A stretch of 64,000 bases of DNA from Pseudomonas cannabina. Lineage in GTDB: Bacteria; Pseudomonadota; Gammaproteobacteria; Pseudomonadales; Pseudomonadaceae. Of the stretch, positions 11,250 through 20,501 are shown one piece after another. The stretch is from contig NZ_FNKU01000001.1 of NCBI RefSeq assembly GCF_900100365.1, forward strand, positions 62,001-126,000, in the 5' to 3' direction. Each line of letters begins with the position of its first letter. The stretch's first letter is position 1. Under the pieces are notes generated by a model. The model saw nothing but the letters and a program-made list of their open reading frames with translations, was not told the DNA's origin and ran no database searches. The translations under genes and the position numbers were made by a program.

Positions 11250-12013
11250 GTGATGAGGAGCTGCTGCGTTACAGCCGGCAGATTCTGTTGCAACACGTCG
11301 ACATCGACGGCCAGCTACGACTCAAACAGAGCCGGGCGCTGGTCGTGGGGGTCGGCGGGCTTGGATCGCCAGTGGCGCTGTATCTGGCGGCTGCCGGGGT
11401 GGGCGAGCTGCATCTGGCGGACTTTGATCATGTCGACCTGACCAACCTGCAGCGTCAGATCATCCACGACACGCACAGCATCGGGCTCTCCAAGGTCGAT
11501 TCGGCCATGGTTCGGCTCAGTGCGATCAATCCCGAAATCACCCTGATTGCCCACCGTACGGCGCTGGATGCCGATTCGCTGAACGCCGCCGTAAGCGCGG
11601 TGGATCTGGTGCTCGATTGCTCCGACAACTTTGCCACGCGTGAGGCGGTCAATGCCGCCTGCGTCGCGTCGGACAAACCTTTGGTCAGCGGCGCAGCGAT
11701 CCGGCTTGAAGGACAGCTTTCAGTCTTCGATCCGCGTCGTGACGACAGCCCTTGCTATCACTGTCTGTACGGCCATGGCAGCGAGGCCGAACTGACCTGC
11801 AGTGAAGCTGGCGTGATCGGGCCGCTGGTGGGGCTGGTCGGCAGTCTGCAAGCGCTGGAAGCCTTGAAAATGTTGGCCGGTTTTGGTGAGCCGATGGTCG
11901 GCCGCCTGTTATTGATCGATGCACTGACCTCCCGTTTCCGTGAGTTGAAAGTCAAACGCGATCCGGCGTGCAGCGTGTGTGGGGCGGCAAGCGGGCAGGC
12001 CGGGCATGCCTGA
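11243..12013 (+). CDS. moeB: Molybdopterin-synthase adenylyltransferase MoeB (ThiF/E1-like)
   Basis: MoeB adenylates the C-terminal glycine of MoaD for molybdopterin synthesis. The 256-residue protein starts with GTG at 11243 inside the prmC end. It has the nucleotide loop [14 protein letters not shown], the [11 protein letters not shown] motif of E1-like enzymes, and two CxxC zinc pairs (CYHC, CSVC). It is the usual member of the prfA-prmC-moeB-murI cluster. A role in thiamine or other thiotransfer (ThiF-like) cannot be excluded from sequence alone. Confidence 0.93.
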   Translation: MLSDEELLRYSRQILLQHVDIDGQLRLKQSRALVVGVGGLGSPVALYLAAAGVGELHLADFDHVDLTNLQRQIIHDTHSIGLSKVDSAMVRLSAINPEITLIAHRTALDADSLNAAVSAVDLVLDCSDNFATREAVNAACVASDKPLVSGAAIRLEGQLSVFDPRRDDSPCYHCLYGHGSEAELTCSEAGVIGPLVGLVGSLQALEALKMLAGFGEPMVGRLLLIDALTSRFRELKVKRDPACSVCGAASGQAGHA

Positions 12014-12821
12014 TGTCCACATGACCCATAGCAGCGATGCGCCGGTCGGGGTTTTTGATTCCGGCGTCGGCGGGCTTTCGGTGCTGAATGAAATTCGCCA
12101 GTTACTGCCCAACGAGTCGCTGCTGTATCTGGCGGACTGCGGGCATATTCCCTATGGCGAGAAAACGCCCGAATTCATCATCGAGCGCTGCCTGACGATT
12201 GCCGGATTTTTCCATGAGCAAGGTGCCAAGGCGCTGGTTGTCGCCTGCAATACCGCCACGGCGGCGGGTGTGGCGCATATCCGTCAGCGCTATCCGGACT
12301 GGCCGATCGTGGGCATGGAGCCTGCGGTAAAACCTGCCGCCGAGGCCACGCGCAGTGGGGTGGTCGGCGTACTGGCGACTACCGGGACTTTACAGAGCGC
12401 CAGATTCGCTGCGCTGCTGGATCGTTTTGCCAGCGACGTGCGCGTGGTCACTCAGCCATGTCCCGGGTTGGTCGAGCTGATCGAAAGCGGCGATCTGGTC
12501 AGCCCGCAGATTCGTGCGCTGTTGTCGCGCTATGTCGAACCCTTGCTGGCGGCGCGCTGCGACACAGTCATTCTGGGGTGCACCCACTATCCGTTTCTCA
12601 AACCGCTGCTGCGAGAAATGCTTCCCGAATCGGTCACCCTGATCGATACCGGGGCCGCGGTTGCGCGTCAGTTACAGCGTCTTTTGTCGCGCTCCGGTCT
12701 GCTTGCAAGCGGTCCGGCGCGTGAGACTGTGTACTGGTCCAGTGACATACCGGACAATTTCGGAAAAATCCTACCTTTTCTGTCGCAAAGTGCTGGCAAT
12801 GTGAGAAGCTTCCGTTTGTAA
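12006..12821 (+). CDS. murI: Glutamate racemase
   Basis: MurI makes D-glutamate for peptidoglycan. Key motifs are [13 protein letters not shown], the first catalytic Cys in [10 protein letters not shown] and the second in LGCTHYPFL. Two starts are possible. ATG 12006 overlaps the moeB stop by 8 bases and has a GCAGG element upstream. ATG 12021 ([15 protein letters not shown]) matches typical family length better but lacks a ribosome-binding site. I give the first on signal strength; the difference is five residues. Confidence 0.95.
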   Translation: MPDVHMTHSSDAPVGVFDSGVGGLSVLNEIRQLLPNESLLYLADCGHIPYGEKTPEFIIERCLTIAGFFHEQGAKALVVACNTATAAGVAHIRQRYPDWPIVGMEPAVKPAAEATRSGVVGVLATTGTLQSARFAALLDRFASDVRVVTQPCPGLVELIESGDLVSPQIRALLSRYVEPLLAARCDTVILGCTHYPFLKPLLREMLPESVTLIDTGAAVARQLQRLLSRSGLLASGPARETVYWSSDIPDNFGKILPFLSQSAGNVRSFRL

Positions 12822-12938
12822 AAAAAACGTGAAAAAAAGGCGTTTCGAGGCTGAACTTACCTTGTGTCGTCGGCTTCTATAGTTGCAGTTATTGAATTTC
12901 AACTTTCATACAAACTCATACAATTTAGGACGTTTCTC

Positions 12939-13457
12939 ATGAAGAGACTCTTTTGCCTGGCCGTGCTCTCGGCCCTCATGGCAGGCCAGGCTTCACTGGC
13001 GCAGGCCGACGGCGTTGAATTTTCTGTCGGTCAGACCGGCGAGTCCACCATGACGTATCGTCTGGGTGTGCAGTTCGACTGGGATAAAACCTGGCTGCAA
13101 AGCGACATCGGCCGTCTGACCGGTTACTGGGACGGCGCTTATACGTACTGGGATGGTAAGGACTACAAGGACAACCACAGCCTGTCGTTCTCCCCGGTTC
13201 TGGTGTACGAATTCGGTAACAGCAGCGTCAAGCCTTACGTTGAAGCCGGTATCGGTGTTTCCGTGTTCTCCAACACTCAGGTTGAAGATCGCAAGTTCGG
13301 CTCGTCTTTCAACTTCGAAGACCGCATCGGTTTCGGCCTGCGCTTCGCGGGTGGACATGAAGTCGGCATTCGCGCCACTCACTACTCCAACGCCGGCATC
13401 AAGCAACCGAACGACGGTATCGAAAGCTACGCCCTGCATTACAAGATGCCGTTCTGA
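12939..13457 (+). CDS. pagL: Lipid A 3-O-deacylase PagL
   Basis: PagL is an outer-membrane beta-barrel that removes the 3-O acyl chain of lipid A. The 172-residue protein has a signal peptide (MKRLFCLAVLSALMAGQASLAQA) and alternating strands. The His-Ser-Glu triad is visible: HYS and a Glu 14 residues after the His, the same spacing as H126/S128/E140 of P. aeruginosa PagL. ATG 12939 fits the signal peptide; an in-frame GTG/ATG region from 12864 does not. Confidence 0.93.
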   Translation: MKRLFCLAVLSALMAGQASLAQADGVEFSVGQTGESTMTYRLGVQFDWDKTWLQSDIGRLTGYWDGAYTYWDGKDYKDNHSLSFSPVLVYEFGNSSVKPYVEAGIGVSVFSNTQVEDRKFGSSFNFEDRIGFGLRFAGGHEVGIRATHYSNAGIKQPNDGIESYALHYKMPF

Positions 13458-13488
13458 TTCAGTTGACTTTCGTGCCAATGCTCCGTGT

Positions 13489-13640
13489 TAAACACAAGTT
13501 CGCTTTTGATTCTGGCCGAAGGCCGTGAGAGCGAGCTTGTTCGCGAAAGGGCCTGTATGATCGCCGAAAATGCATCGTCTGAAGCAATGTCTTCGCGAAC
13601 ACGTTCGCTCCCACGCCCTACGGGCAGAAGCCTGAAAGCC
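13489..13640. repeat. REPIN-like intergenic repeat, family A, copy 1
   Basis: The segment contains inverted REP arms (GAGCGAGCTTGTTCGCGAA near 13528 and TTCGCGAACACGTTCGCTC near 13592) separated by about 45 bases, with a conserved leader CGCTTTTGATTCTGGCC. The same leader and spacer recur at 26461-26620, and in inverted orientation at 63786-63935. It fills the gap between the convergent pagL and ykgJ-type genes and may also act as a termination structure. Confidence 0.85.
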
Positions 13641-13718
13641 CGGCCTTCGGACTCCTGAGGAGTTGTGTATAACGATGAGCGCGGGAACGAGAGTCATAAG
13701 TCAAGTCAGCAGCATTTA

Positions 13719-14033
13719 TCAAAGATAAGCCGTCGCAATTCCTTTGCGTTCATTCAGGCAATCTTCCGCACCGGCCTCGAACTCACGACAGATCAACGGC
13801 CGTTTCTCGTAGATCGTGCACATCATGGTGTTACGATCCAGCGCCGCGCACCAGCCGTCATCCAGCCGCAGCATCACTTCGCCACCCCACTCGTCGTTAT
13901 CGATATAGCGCTCAGGCACGCCCGTGTCGGTGATGAGCATCACTTCCAGTTGGCAGCAGCAGGCTGCGCAGGTCGAGCAGGTGACTTCCGTTTCGCTGTG
14001 AATCTCGGCGAGCGGAATAAGTGTGGCGTCCAG
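13719..14033 (-). CDS. YkgJ-family cysteine-cluster protein with non-ATG start
   Basis: The protein contains the Cys-cluster CSTCAACCC near residue 20, then CAALDRNTMMC and CREFEAGAEDC, the pattern of the YkgJ/UPF0153 zinc- or iron-binding family. There is no ATG, GTG or TTG between the upstream gene and the first cysteines. TTGGAGA, 7 bases before CTG 14033 (4 before an ATT), makes a CTG (or ATT) start the best choice, giving about 104 residues. It is the last gene of the light-type operon, 16 bases after the DUF2878 gene. Function is unknown. Confidence 0.8.
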   Translation of the reverse strand: MDATLIPLAEIHSETEVTCSTCAACCCQLEVMLITDTGVPERYIDNDEWGGEVMLRLDDGWCAALDRNTMMCTIYEKRPLICREFEAGAEDCLNERKGIATAYL

Positions 14034-14049
14034 AATGGGTCTCCAAGTA

Positions 14050-14550
14050 TCAGGCTGAAGGGCGCGATGTGCGGCGGGCCAGCCATTGCAACAGGGGAAA
14101 AACACCTGCCCAGACCAGCCCCAGCAGCAACATGCTCGGCCACACTCCAAGTGGAAGGTGAACCTGCGCCAGTTGCGAGCCGGCATAGTACGACATCGGG
14201 CCGCCGATAGCGCCAAGAACGGCTGCACGCCATAACGGTCTGGCGGTCCAGGCCAGGCAGTGATTGAGTGTGGTCGCCATCACCGCCCACAACAACGCCA
14301 GCCATAGCGGCAGCACATAGCCGCTGATGCCGAAGTCGAAAACGCCCAGCGTCATCAGCACGCTGTCGAGCACGACGCCGACCAGCGTGACGGTGATCAC
14401 CAGTCTGCCTTCAGCGGCCCACGAACTGATCCACAAAAAGTGTATGACCAGCACGGCCACGGCGATCAACAGCCAATAGCTGTTACCGCCCAGTACGCAG
14501 GCGAACCAGCCGATCTGAAACAGCAGCGCGTTGGCGACAGATTTAAGCAT
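14050..14550 (-). CDS. DUF2878 integral membrane protein
   Basis: The 166-residue protein is almost entirely hydrophobic, with about five to six membrane segments beginning LLFQIGWFACVLGG and including VLVIHFLWIS and YVLPLWLALLWAVMATTL. DUF2878 proteins are regularly encoded beside cyclopropane-synthase-like and DUF1365 genes. The ATG at 14550 overlaps the cfa stop (ATGCTTAA), showing translational coupling. The biochemical role is not known; a part in membrane-lipid modification is inferred from neighbours only. Confidence 0.85.
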   Translation of the reverse strand: MLKSVANALLFQIGWFACVLGGNSYWLLIAVAVLVIHFLWISSWAAEGRLVITVTLVGVVLDSVLMTLGVFDFGISGYVLPLWLALLWAVMATTLNHCLAWTARPLWRAAVLGAIGGPMSYYAGSQLAQVHLPLGVWPSMLLLGLVWAGVFPLLQWLARRTSRPSA

Positions 14551-15811
14551 TGAAGCGCCCGAGCAGTGGTTCGCGCAAAGCGTCCGGCTTGGCCAGCAAC
14601 AGTTGCGCGGTGCCGATGGTTCGCTCCAGAAAGCCACCTTCGCAGTAGCACAGGTAAAACTCCCAGAGCCGCAAGAAATACTCGTCGTAGCCAAGTTCAG
14701 TCAGCTTGCCGTGGGCGTTCCTGAAATTGTCGTACCACAAGCGCAGTGTGCGGGCGTAATGCAGGCCGAAGTCTTCCATGTGCAGCAGATTCATATCCGT
14801 GTCATTGCCGACGATGTCGAGCATTTTCGCCACCGAGGGCAGGGCGCCACCCGGGAAAATATAACGCTGGATGAAATCCACATTGCGCTTGGCCTGGGTA
14901 TAGCGCTGCTCGCGAATGGTGATCGCCTGCAGCAGCATCATGCCGTTGCTCTTCAGTAAATGAGCACATTGCTTGAAATACGTCGGCAGAAAACGATGGC
15001 CCACCGCCTCGATCATTTCGATGGACACCAGCTTGTCGTATTCACTGGTCAGGTCCCGGTAGTCCGTCAGCAGCAAGGTCACGCGGTCCTGCAGGCCGAG
15101 GTCGATGAGCCGTTGCCTGGTGTAAGCGAATTGCTCTTTGGACAGGGTGGTCGTGGTCACCTGGCAGCCGTAATGCTGCGCAGCATAGATGGCCATGCTG
15201 CCCCAGCCGGTGCCGATTTCCAGCAGGTGATCCTCGGGTTTCAACGCCAGCTTCTGGCAGATCCGTTCCAGCTTGTTCAGTTGCGCCTGTTCCAGCGTGT
15301 CGTTTTCATCGAGAAACTGGGCAGCCGAGTACATCATGGTCGGGTCGAGAAACTGTTCGAACAGCGTATTGCCCAGGTCATAGTGGGCCGCAATGTTTTT
15401 CTGCGAGCCCTTGCGGGTGTTGCGGTTGAGCCAGTGCAGGCCATGAATCAACGGCCGGGTCAGGCGCGCCACGCCGCCTTCCATGGCATCAAGCACATCC
15501 AGATTGCTGACAAACACTCGCACCACCGCTGTCAGGTCAGGCGTGGTCCAGTAACCATGGATGAACGCCTCACCCGCGCCGATGGAACCGCTGCTGGCGA
15601 TCATGCCCCAGGCCGCCGAATCCAGAATGTGCACCTCCGCCTGAATCAGCGCGCCGCTCTTGCCGAACACATGGCGTTCGCCTCTTTCGACGACCACCAA
15701 CTGACCATTGCGCAGACCTGCCAACTGCCGCAAAACGCCGCGGCGCAGGATGTCTGCAGTCAGACCATTGGTCCCCAGATTGGCAGAAAAACTACTGCTA
15801 CTGCTTTTCAT
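14543..15811 (-). CDS. cfa: Cyclopropane-fatty-acyl-phospholipid synthase family methyltransferase
   Basis: The 422-residue protein has an N-terminal lipid-binding domain and a SAM methyltransferase domain with LEIGTGWGSMAIYAA, followed by SIEMIEAVGHRF, typical of CFA synthases. Such enzymes add a methylene or methyl group across acyl-chain double bonds in membrane phospholipids. ATG 15811 (MKSSSSSF) has an AAGGA site upstream. Its location downstream of photolyase and a MerR regulator points to the light or singlet-oxygen induced paralogue, not the stationary-phase enzyme. It may act on furan or methylated fatty acids, as UfaM-type enzymes do elsewhere; that is inference. Confidence 0.92.
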   Translation of the reverse strand: MKSSSSSFSANLGTNGLTADILRRGVLRQLAGLRNGQLVVVERGERHVFGKSGALIQAEVHILDSAAWGMIASSGSIGAGEAFIHGYWTTPDLTAVVRVFVSNLDVLDAMEGGVARLTRPLIHGLHWLNRNTRKGSQKNIAAHYDLGNTLFEQFLDPTMMYSAAQFLDENDTLEQAQLNKLERICQKLALKPEDHLLEIGTGWGSMAIYAAQHYGCQVTTTTLSKEQFAYTRQRLIDLGLQDRVTLLLTDYRDLTSEYDKLVSIEMIEAVGHRFLPTYFKQCAHLLKSNGMMLLQAITIREQRYTQAKRNVDFIQRYIFPGGALPSVAKMLDIVGNDTDMNLLHMEDFGLHYARTLRLWYDNFRNAHGKLTELGYDEYFLRLWEFYLCYCEGGFLERTIGTAQLLLAKPDALREPLLGRFNA

Positions 15812-16598
15812 GGTGTGAATCCTTGGGTTGCACGGCGGCGGCACGGTATTCGCCGTCGGCGGCCTGATGGGAAAAAATCGGGATACGTTTGACCAGCAGG
15901 CGCACGGCTTGCCAGTAGATAGCCAGGCAGGTTTTTGCCGTCATCCACGGAAACGCCAGCAGGTGACGGTGCAACGTTTTGCGGTTCAGGTCTTGCCGTT
16001 TCAGGTTGAGCGTGGCGTCGAACATCTTCAGATCGCCTTGCCAGTCGGCCATGTGCACACCGATCCGCTCGGCGGGCTGGCTGAAACTCATGCGGTACTC
16101 GAGATCACGCGGCAGGAACGGTGAAACGTGAAAAGCTTTGGCGACGGCAACGTGTTGATGGCCTTCGCCCGTGGCCGGCAGTACATAAGTGTAACGCTCG
16201 CCCCACGGGGTGTTGGTGACTTCGCAAAGGATGGCTGCCAGCGTGCCGTCTGCCTCATGGCAGTAGAAAAAGCTGACCGGGTTGAATGAAAGACCCCAAC
16301 TGCGTGCCTGGGTCAGCAGGCAGACGCGGCCCAATGGCATGTGCCCCAGCGCTTTGCCGACCCGCTCGCGTGCCGCTTCGATCAGCGGTACGCCGCGTCC
16401 GGTCAGTTCCGGCAGATAATCACGCTCGCGGAACGAAAACGCTGCAAACCGTTGGCTTCCTGCCAGCGGCGAAAGCCCAAAAACACGCTCTTGCTCATCC
16501 AGGTCCAGATAGAGCAGACCGATGCGATAGGTAAACTCATGCGACCGTGGCGAGAATCGACGGTGGCTGATCCAGCCACTGTAGAGCGCGCTGTTCAC
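15798..16598 (-). CDS. DUF1365 family protein
   Basis: The 266-residue protein starts with GTG 16598 (VNSALYSGWISHRRFSPRSHEF). It carries the DUF1365 features FNPVSFFYC, EVTNTPWGERYTYVL and FHVSPFLPRD. It overlaps its upstream neighbour by 4 bases and cfa by 14 bases. DUF1365 proteins co-occur almost invariably with an FAD amine-oxidase-like protein and a CFA-like synthase, and are thought to assist modification of unsaturated fatty acids. No catalytic mechanism can be read from the sequence. Confidence 0.9.
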   Translation of the reverse strand: MNSALYSGWISHRRFSPRSHEFTYRIGLLYLDLDEQERVFGLSPLAGSQRFAAFSFRERDYLPELTGRGVPLIEAARERVGKALGHMPLGRVCLLTQARSWGLSFNPVSFFYCHEADGTLAAILCEVTNTPWGERYTYVLPATGEGHQHVAVAKAFHVSPFLPRDLEYRMSFSQPAERIGVHMADWQGDLKMFDATLNLKRQDLNRKTLHRHLLAFPWMTAKTCLAIYWQAVRLLVKRIPIFSHQAADGEYRAAAVQPKDSHHEKQ

Positions 16599-17842
16599 AG
16601 CGTTTCACCAAACGCCTGAGCCACGCGCAAACCGCTGACGACGCCGTCTTCGTGGAAGCCGTTGGCCCAATAGGCGCCGCAATACCACGTGTTGTCGACG
16701 CCGTTGATTTCCTGCCAGCGCGCTTGTGCTGCGATCGCGTCGAGGCTGTATTGCGGATGCGAATAGCGGTAGCGACCAAGAATCTTCGCCGGGTCGATGG
16801 CTGCAGTCTGATTCAGGCTGACGCAGAACGTGGTATCGCTGTCGATGCCCTGCAGGATGTTCATGTCATAAGTCACGGCCGCCAGCTGCCCGGCATCGCC
16901 GCCAAGGCGATAATTCCAGCTGGCCCAGGCCAGACGGCGGTCGGGCAGCAGACGCGTATCGGTGTGCAACACCACATCGTTTTCGGCATAGCGCAGCGCG
17001 CCGAGAATCGATTGTTCGGCGCTCGACGGCTCGGCCAGCAATGCCAGGGCCTGGTCGCTGTGGCAGGCGAACACCACCTTGTCGAAACGCTCGCTGCCCT
17101 CGGCGCTATGAACGGTCACGCCTTCGCTGTCGCGTTCGACGCGGGTGACCGGGCAGGACAGGCGAATCCGCTCGCGGAACGACGCCGTCAGGGGCTCGAT
17201 GTAGCTTCTCGATCCGCCTTCTATCACGCACCATTGCGGGCGGTTGGTCACCGACAGCAAGCCGTGGTTCTTGAAGAAACGCACGAAGAATTGCAGCGGG
17301 AAGCCGAGCATTTCCGCCAGCGACATCGACCAGATCGCTGCGCCCATCGGCACGATGTAGTGATCGATGAAGCGCTGCCCGTAAGCGCCTTGTTTCAGGT
17401 ACTCGCCAAGCGTGGTGTCTGCCGCGATGCGCTTGTTTTCCAGATCCTCTACGGACTGCCGGTTGAAGCGCAGGATATCGCGCAGCATGCCCCAGAACTT
17501 CGGCGACAGCAGGTTGCTGCGCTGGGCAAACAGGCTGTTGAGGTTGTTGCCGTTGTATTCGACGCCGCTGCGCGGGTCGTGCACCGAAAAACTCATTTCG
17601 GCAGGTTTGAAACCCACGCCCAACTGGCCGAGCAAGCGGATGAAGTTCGGGTAGGTCCAGTCGTTGAAGACGATGAAGCCGGTGTCGATGGCGTAGGCGC
17701 GACCTTCGACCTGCACATCGACGGTGTGCGTGTGCCCGCCGATCCAGTCGGACGACTCGAAGACGGTAATTTCATGTTTGCGGTTGAGCAGCCAGGCGCT
17801 GGTGAGCCCGGCGATACCGCTACCGATGACGGCGATTTTCAT
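16595..17842 (-). CDS. FAD-dependent amine-oxidase-like protein of the CFA/DUF1365 cluster
   Basis: The 415-residue protein opens with a Rossmann FAD loop (VIGSGIAGLTSAWLL) and has the NAD(P)-binding 8 extension ESSDWIGGHTHTV. A C-terminal FAD-closing region includes YCGAYWANGFHEDGVVSGL. It resembles phytoene-desaturase and amine-oxidase folds. In the conserved neighbourhood it is the likely oxidase or desaturase acting on phospholipid acyl chains, but the substrate is unproven. It overlaps the genes on both sides by 4 bases. Confidence 0.9.
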   Translation of the reverse strand: MKIAVIGSGIAGLTSAWLLNRKHEITVFESSDWIGGHTHTVDVQVEGRAYAIDTGFIVFNDWTYPNFIRLLGQLGVGFKPAEMSFSVHDPRSGVEYNGNNLNSLFAQRSNLLSPKFWGMLRDILRFNRQSVEDLENKRIAADTTLGEYLKQGAYGQRFIDHYIVPMGAAIWSMSLAEMLGFPLQFFVRFFKNHGLLSVTNRPQWCVIEGGSRSYIEPLTASFRERIRLSCPVTRVERDSEGVTVHSAEGSERFDKVVFACHSDQALALLAEPSSAEQSILGALRYAENDVVLHTDTRLLPDRRLAWASWNYRLGGDAGQLAAVTYDMNILQGIDSDTTFCVSLNQTAAIDPAKILGRYRYSHPQYSLDAIAAQARWQEINGVDNTWYCGAYWANGFHEDGVVSGLRVAQAFGETL

Positions 17843-18627
17843 TGAGCGTCCTTAGTACTCGTCTCGTTTCGCGCCATGCGTTTGCCGATGGCGAATCGGG
17901 CGCGTACCGGCAGCAGTGCCAGCAAGCGCATGCCGAAAATGAACGCCGCCGGGAAGGCGATTTCCAGTGGGCGTCGGCTACGGTTGAGGTTTTCAGCGAT
18001 GTGCTGCGCCGCTTTTTTCACCGGCCAGCGCATCGGCATCGGGAAATCGTTCTTTTCCGTCAATGGCGTGTCGACAAAGCCGGGGCTAACCACCGTTACA
18101 TCAATGTTTTCGCTGGCCAAGTCCAGGCGCAACGCTTCGAACAGGTAGCGCAGCCCGGCTTTCGAGGCGCCGTAGGCTTCGGCACGCGGCAGCGCCAGAA
18201 AGGTGACCGCGCTGGCTACGCCGACCAGATGCGGCTGTTTTCCCTGACGCAACAACGGCAGCGCTTCCTGAATGCAGTAACTGCTGGCGAGCAGGTTGGT
18301 GCGCACCACGCGTTCGACCATCGCCGCTTCGAAGTTGCGAGCGTCAATGTATTCGCAGGTCCCGGCATTGAGAATCGCGGTATCCAGGGCGCCCCATTCC
18401 TGAGCGATGCGGTCGCCCATGGCTTTCACTTGCAGGCCGTCAGCGATATCGCCGGTGACCAGCAATACCTGTTCCGGGTAGAGGGTCGCCAGATTCTGCA
18501 ACGGTTGCAGGGTTCGGGCGGTCAAGGCCAGCCGATGCCCGGCGTCGAGTAACTCTTTTGCCAAAGCGAGACCGATGCCACTGCTGGCGCCGGTCAACCA
18601 GATACGTCGTGCGCCAGGAGTGCTCAT
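17839..18627 (-). CDS. Short-chain dehydrogenase/reductase
   Basis: The 262-residue protein has the cofactor motif TGASSGIG at residues 12-19, the NAG motif (LNAGTCEY), and the catalytic YxxxK as YGASK. The C-terminal part is hydrophobic (AFIFGMRLLALLP), suggesting membrane association. ATG 18627 is preceded by AGAGG and overlaps the previous gene's stop (ATGA). It belongs to the photolyase-CFA operon. Its substrate is unknown. Confidence 0.9.
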   Translation of the reverse strand: MSTPGARRIWLTGASSGIGLALAKELLDAGHRLALTARTLQPLQNLATLYPEQVLLVTGDIADGLQVKAMGDRIAQEWGALDTAILNAGTCEYIDARNFEAAMVERVVRTNLLASSYCIQEALPLLRQGKQPHLVGVASAVTFLALPRAEAYGASKAGLRYLFEALRLDLASENIDVTVVSPGFVDTPLTEKNDFPMPMRWPVKKAAQHIAENLNRSRRPLEIAFPAAFIFGMRLLALLPVRARFAIGKRMARNETSTKDAQ

Positions 18628-19046
18628 CCCAACCTCTTCTTCAGCCAATTGATGACTCGGCCCATGATGGGCAGATGTTCGTAGAGCAGCGCACCGGCAT
18701 CGAAATAGTCGCGATGCCGGTAAACCTTTTCGTGCCATTTGAGGTGCGAACAGCCCTCGACCCTGATGGTCCGGCCACCGGCCAGGCGCGGGTGCGAGTA
18801 GCTCATGGTCCAGACCAGATAGCCTTCGCCGGGACGAACCTCGTCGAAGGCGTGAAAATCGAAATGCAGATCCCGAACGTTGGCGTACAGCTCGGCAAAA
18901 TAGCGTTGCATGGCGGGCAGGCCATGGATGTCGTGCATCGGGTCGCTGAACGACACGTCTTCGCTGTACAGCTCGGCGACCTGATCAAGGTTGTCCTTGT
19001 TCAGTGCGGCAAAGCGCTGGGCGAAACGATGCAGGAAATCAGCCAT
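18624..19046 (-). CDS. Nuclear transport factor 2-like (SnoaL-type) protein
   Basis: The 140-residue protein has the NTF2-like cone fold pattern (ALNKDNLDQVAELYSEDVSF, FAELYANVRDLHFDFHAF, GCSHLKWHEKVYRHRDYFD). Members are small-molecule binding or isomerase-like proteins. The start overlaps the phrB end by 8 bases, and the stop overlaps the SDR start by 4 bases. Function is inferred only from operon membership. Confidence 0.88.
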   Translation of the reverse strand: MADFLHRFAQRFAALNKDNLDQVAELYSEDVSFSDPMHDIHGLPAMQRYFAELYANVRDLHFDFHAFDEVRPGEGYLVWTMSYSHPRLAGGRTIRVEGCSHLKWHEKVYRHRDYFDAGALLYEHLPIMGRVINWLKKRLG

Positions 19047-20487
19047 TTTCGACCCCGGCGGCGGGTACGCGGGTCGGCAGCGCCTTGAACGCTGCCAGCG
19101 CGCGGGCGCGGCTCTTGCTCAGATCGACGATAGGCTTGGGGTAATCGGCTACGCCAAACAGCCCGCCCATGGAAGAAGGATCGTGAATCTGCTTTTTGTT
19201 CAGGTTCGCCAGCTCCGGCAGCCAGCGCTTGATGAACACGCCCTCGGGGTCGAATCGCTCCGATTGCGATAACGGGTTGAAAATCCGGAAATACGTGGCC
19301 GAGTCGGTGCCTGTGGACGAACTCCACTGCCAGCCGCCGTTGTTGGATGCCAGGTCGCCGTCGATCAGGTGGCGCATGAAAAAGCGCTCGCCTTCCCGCC
19401 AGTCGATCAGCAGGTTTTTAGTGAGAAACATCGCAACGACCATCCTTAGCCGATTGTGCATCCATCCGGTTTCCAGCAATTGCCGCATGGCTGCGTCGAT
19501 GATCGGCAGGCCGGTGCGCGCTTCTTGCCACGCCAGCAACTCGTCAGGGGCGTCGCGCCATTTCAGGGCTTCGGTTTCTGGCCTGAAGGCTCGATGACGC
19601 GATACACGAGGGTAGCCCACCAGCGTGTGTTTGTAGAACTCTCGCCACAACAGTTCGTTGATCCAGGTCACGGTGCCGACGTCGCCGGTCTCGAATTCCC
19701 CATGATTACTGCTCAGGGCGACATGCAGGCACTGGCGCGGCGAAATGACCCCGGCGGCGAGATAGGCCGAAAGCTGGCTGGTGCCGGGTTTGGCCGGGAA
19801 GTCGCGTTCGTCCTTGTAGTAGCTGATCTGCTCATCTGCGAAGGCGTCCATGCGGCGCTTGGCCTCGCCTTCGCCAGCGGGCCACAGGGCGCGCAATGTT
19901 TGCGACGGCGTGGCAAAACCTTTTACCTGGTCCGGAACCGGATCGCTTGTTATCGACAGCGCTTGCTGGGCCGCAGGCATGCGCACGGGATGCGGCATGG
20001 CTTCGTGCAGTCGGGTGTAGCACACCTTTTTGAACTGAGTGAAGACCTGAAAATAGTTGCCGGTCTTGGTCAGGATGCTGCCGGGCTTGAACAGCAACTG
20101 ATCCAGGTAGCTGTTGACCTGCACGCCGGCTTCCTCAAGCATTTTCTGCACGGCCAGGTCACGCCTGGTTTCGTTGATGCCGTATTCCTCATTGAGGTAC
20201 AGACCTTCGACCTTGAACTGTTGGCACAGCGTCGACAGCACTTCAGGTGCCTTGTCCCACGTATCGGCCTCGCGAATCAGCAGCGGCACGTTGAGCTTGC
20301 CAAGCGCCGCTTCCAGCTCCACCAGATTGCGCAGCCAGAAATCGACTTTGCAGTCGGCGTCGTCGTGACTGCGCCATTGCGCAGGGCTGAGCAGATACAC
20401 CGCCAGCGTCGGGCCGCGCTCCATGGCGGCGGTCAGGGCCGTGTTGTCGTGAACGCGCAGGTCGCTACGCAGCCAGATCAGTTGCAT
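19039..20487 (-). CDS. phrB: Deoxyribodipyrimidine photolyase (class I CPD)
   Basis: The 482-residue protein has the N-terminal antenna-binding Rossmann domain (LIWLRSDLRVHDNTAL). The FAD and DNA-binding helical domain carries ELLWREFY, TGWMHNRLRMVVAMFL and GGWQWSSSTGTDSATYFRIFNP. It uses blue light to split cyclobutane pyrimidine dimers. It is third in an operon behind DUF523 and a MerR-type regulator, with a promoter carrying LitR-type boxes, so light induction is expected. Confidence 0.97.
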   Translation of the reverse strand: MQLIWLRSDLRVHDNTALTAAMERGPTLAVYLLSPAQWRSHDDADCKVDFWLRNLVELEAALGKLNVPLLIREADTWDKAPEVLSTLCQQFKVEGLYLNEEYGINETRRDLAVQKMLEEAGVQVNSYLDQLLFKPGSILTKTGNYFQVFTQFKKVCYTRLHEAMPHPVRMPAAQQALSITSDPVPDQVKGFATPSQTLRALWPAGEGEAKRRMDAFADEQISYYKDERDFPAKPGTSQLSAYLAAGVISPRQCLHVALSSNHGEFETGDVGTVTWINELLWREFYKHTLVGYPRVSRHRAFRPETEALKWRDAPDELLAWQEARTGLPIIDAAMRQLLETGWMHNRLRMVVAMFLTKNLLIDWREGERFFMRHLIDGDLASNNGGWQWSSSTGTDSATYFRIFNPLSQSERFDPEGVFIKRWLPELANLNKKQIHDPSSMGGLFGVADYPKPIVDLSKSRARALAAFKALPTRVPAAGVENG

Positions 20488-20501
20488 GAGAAGTCCTTAG
20501 C

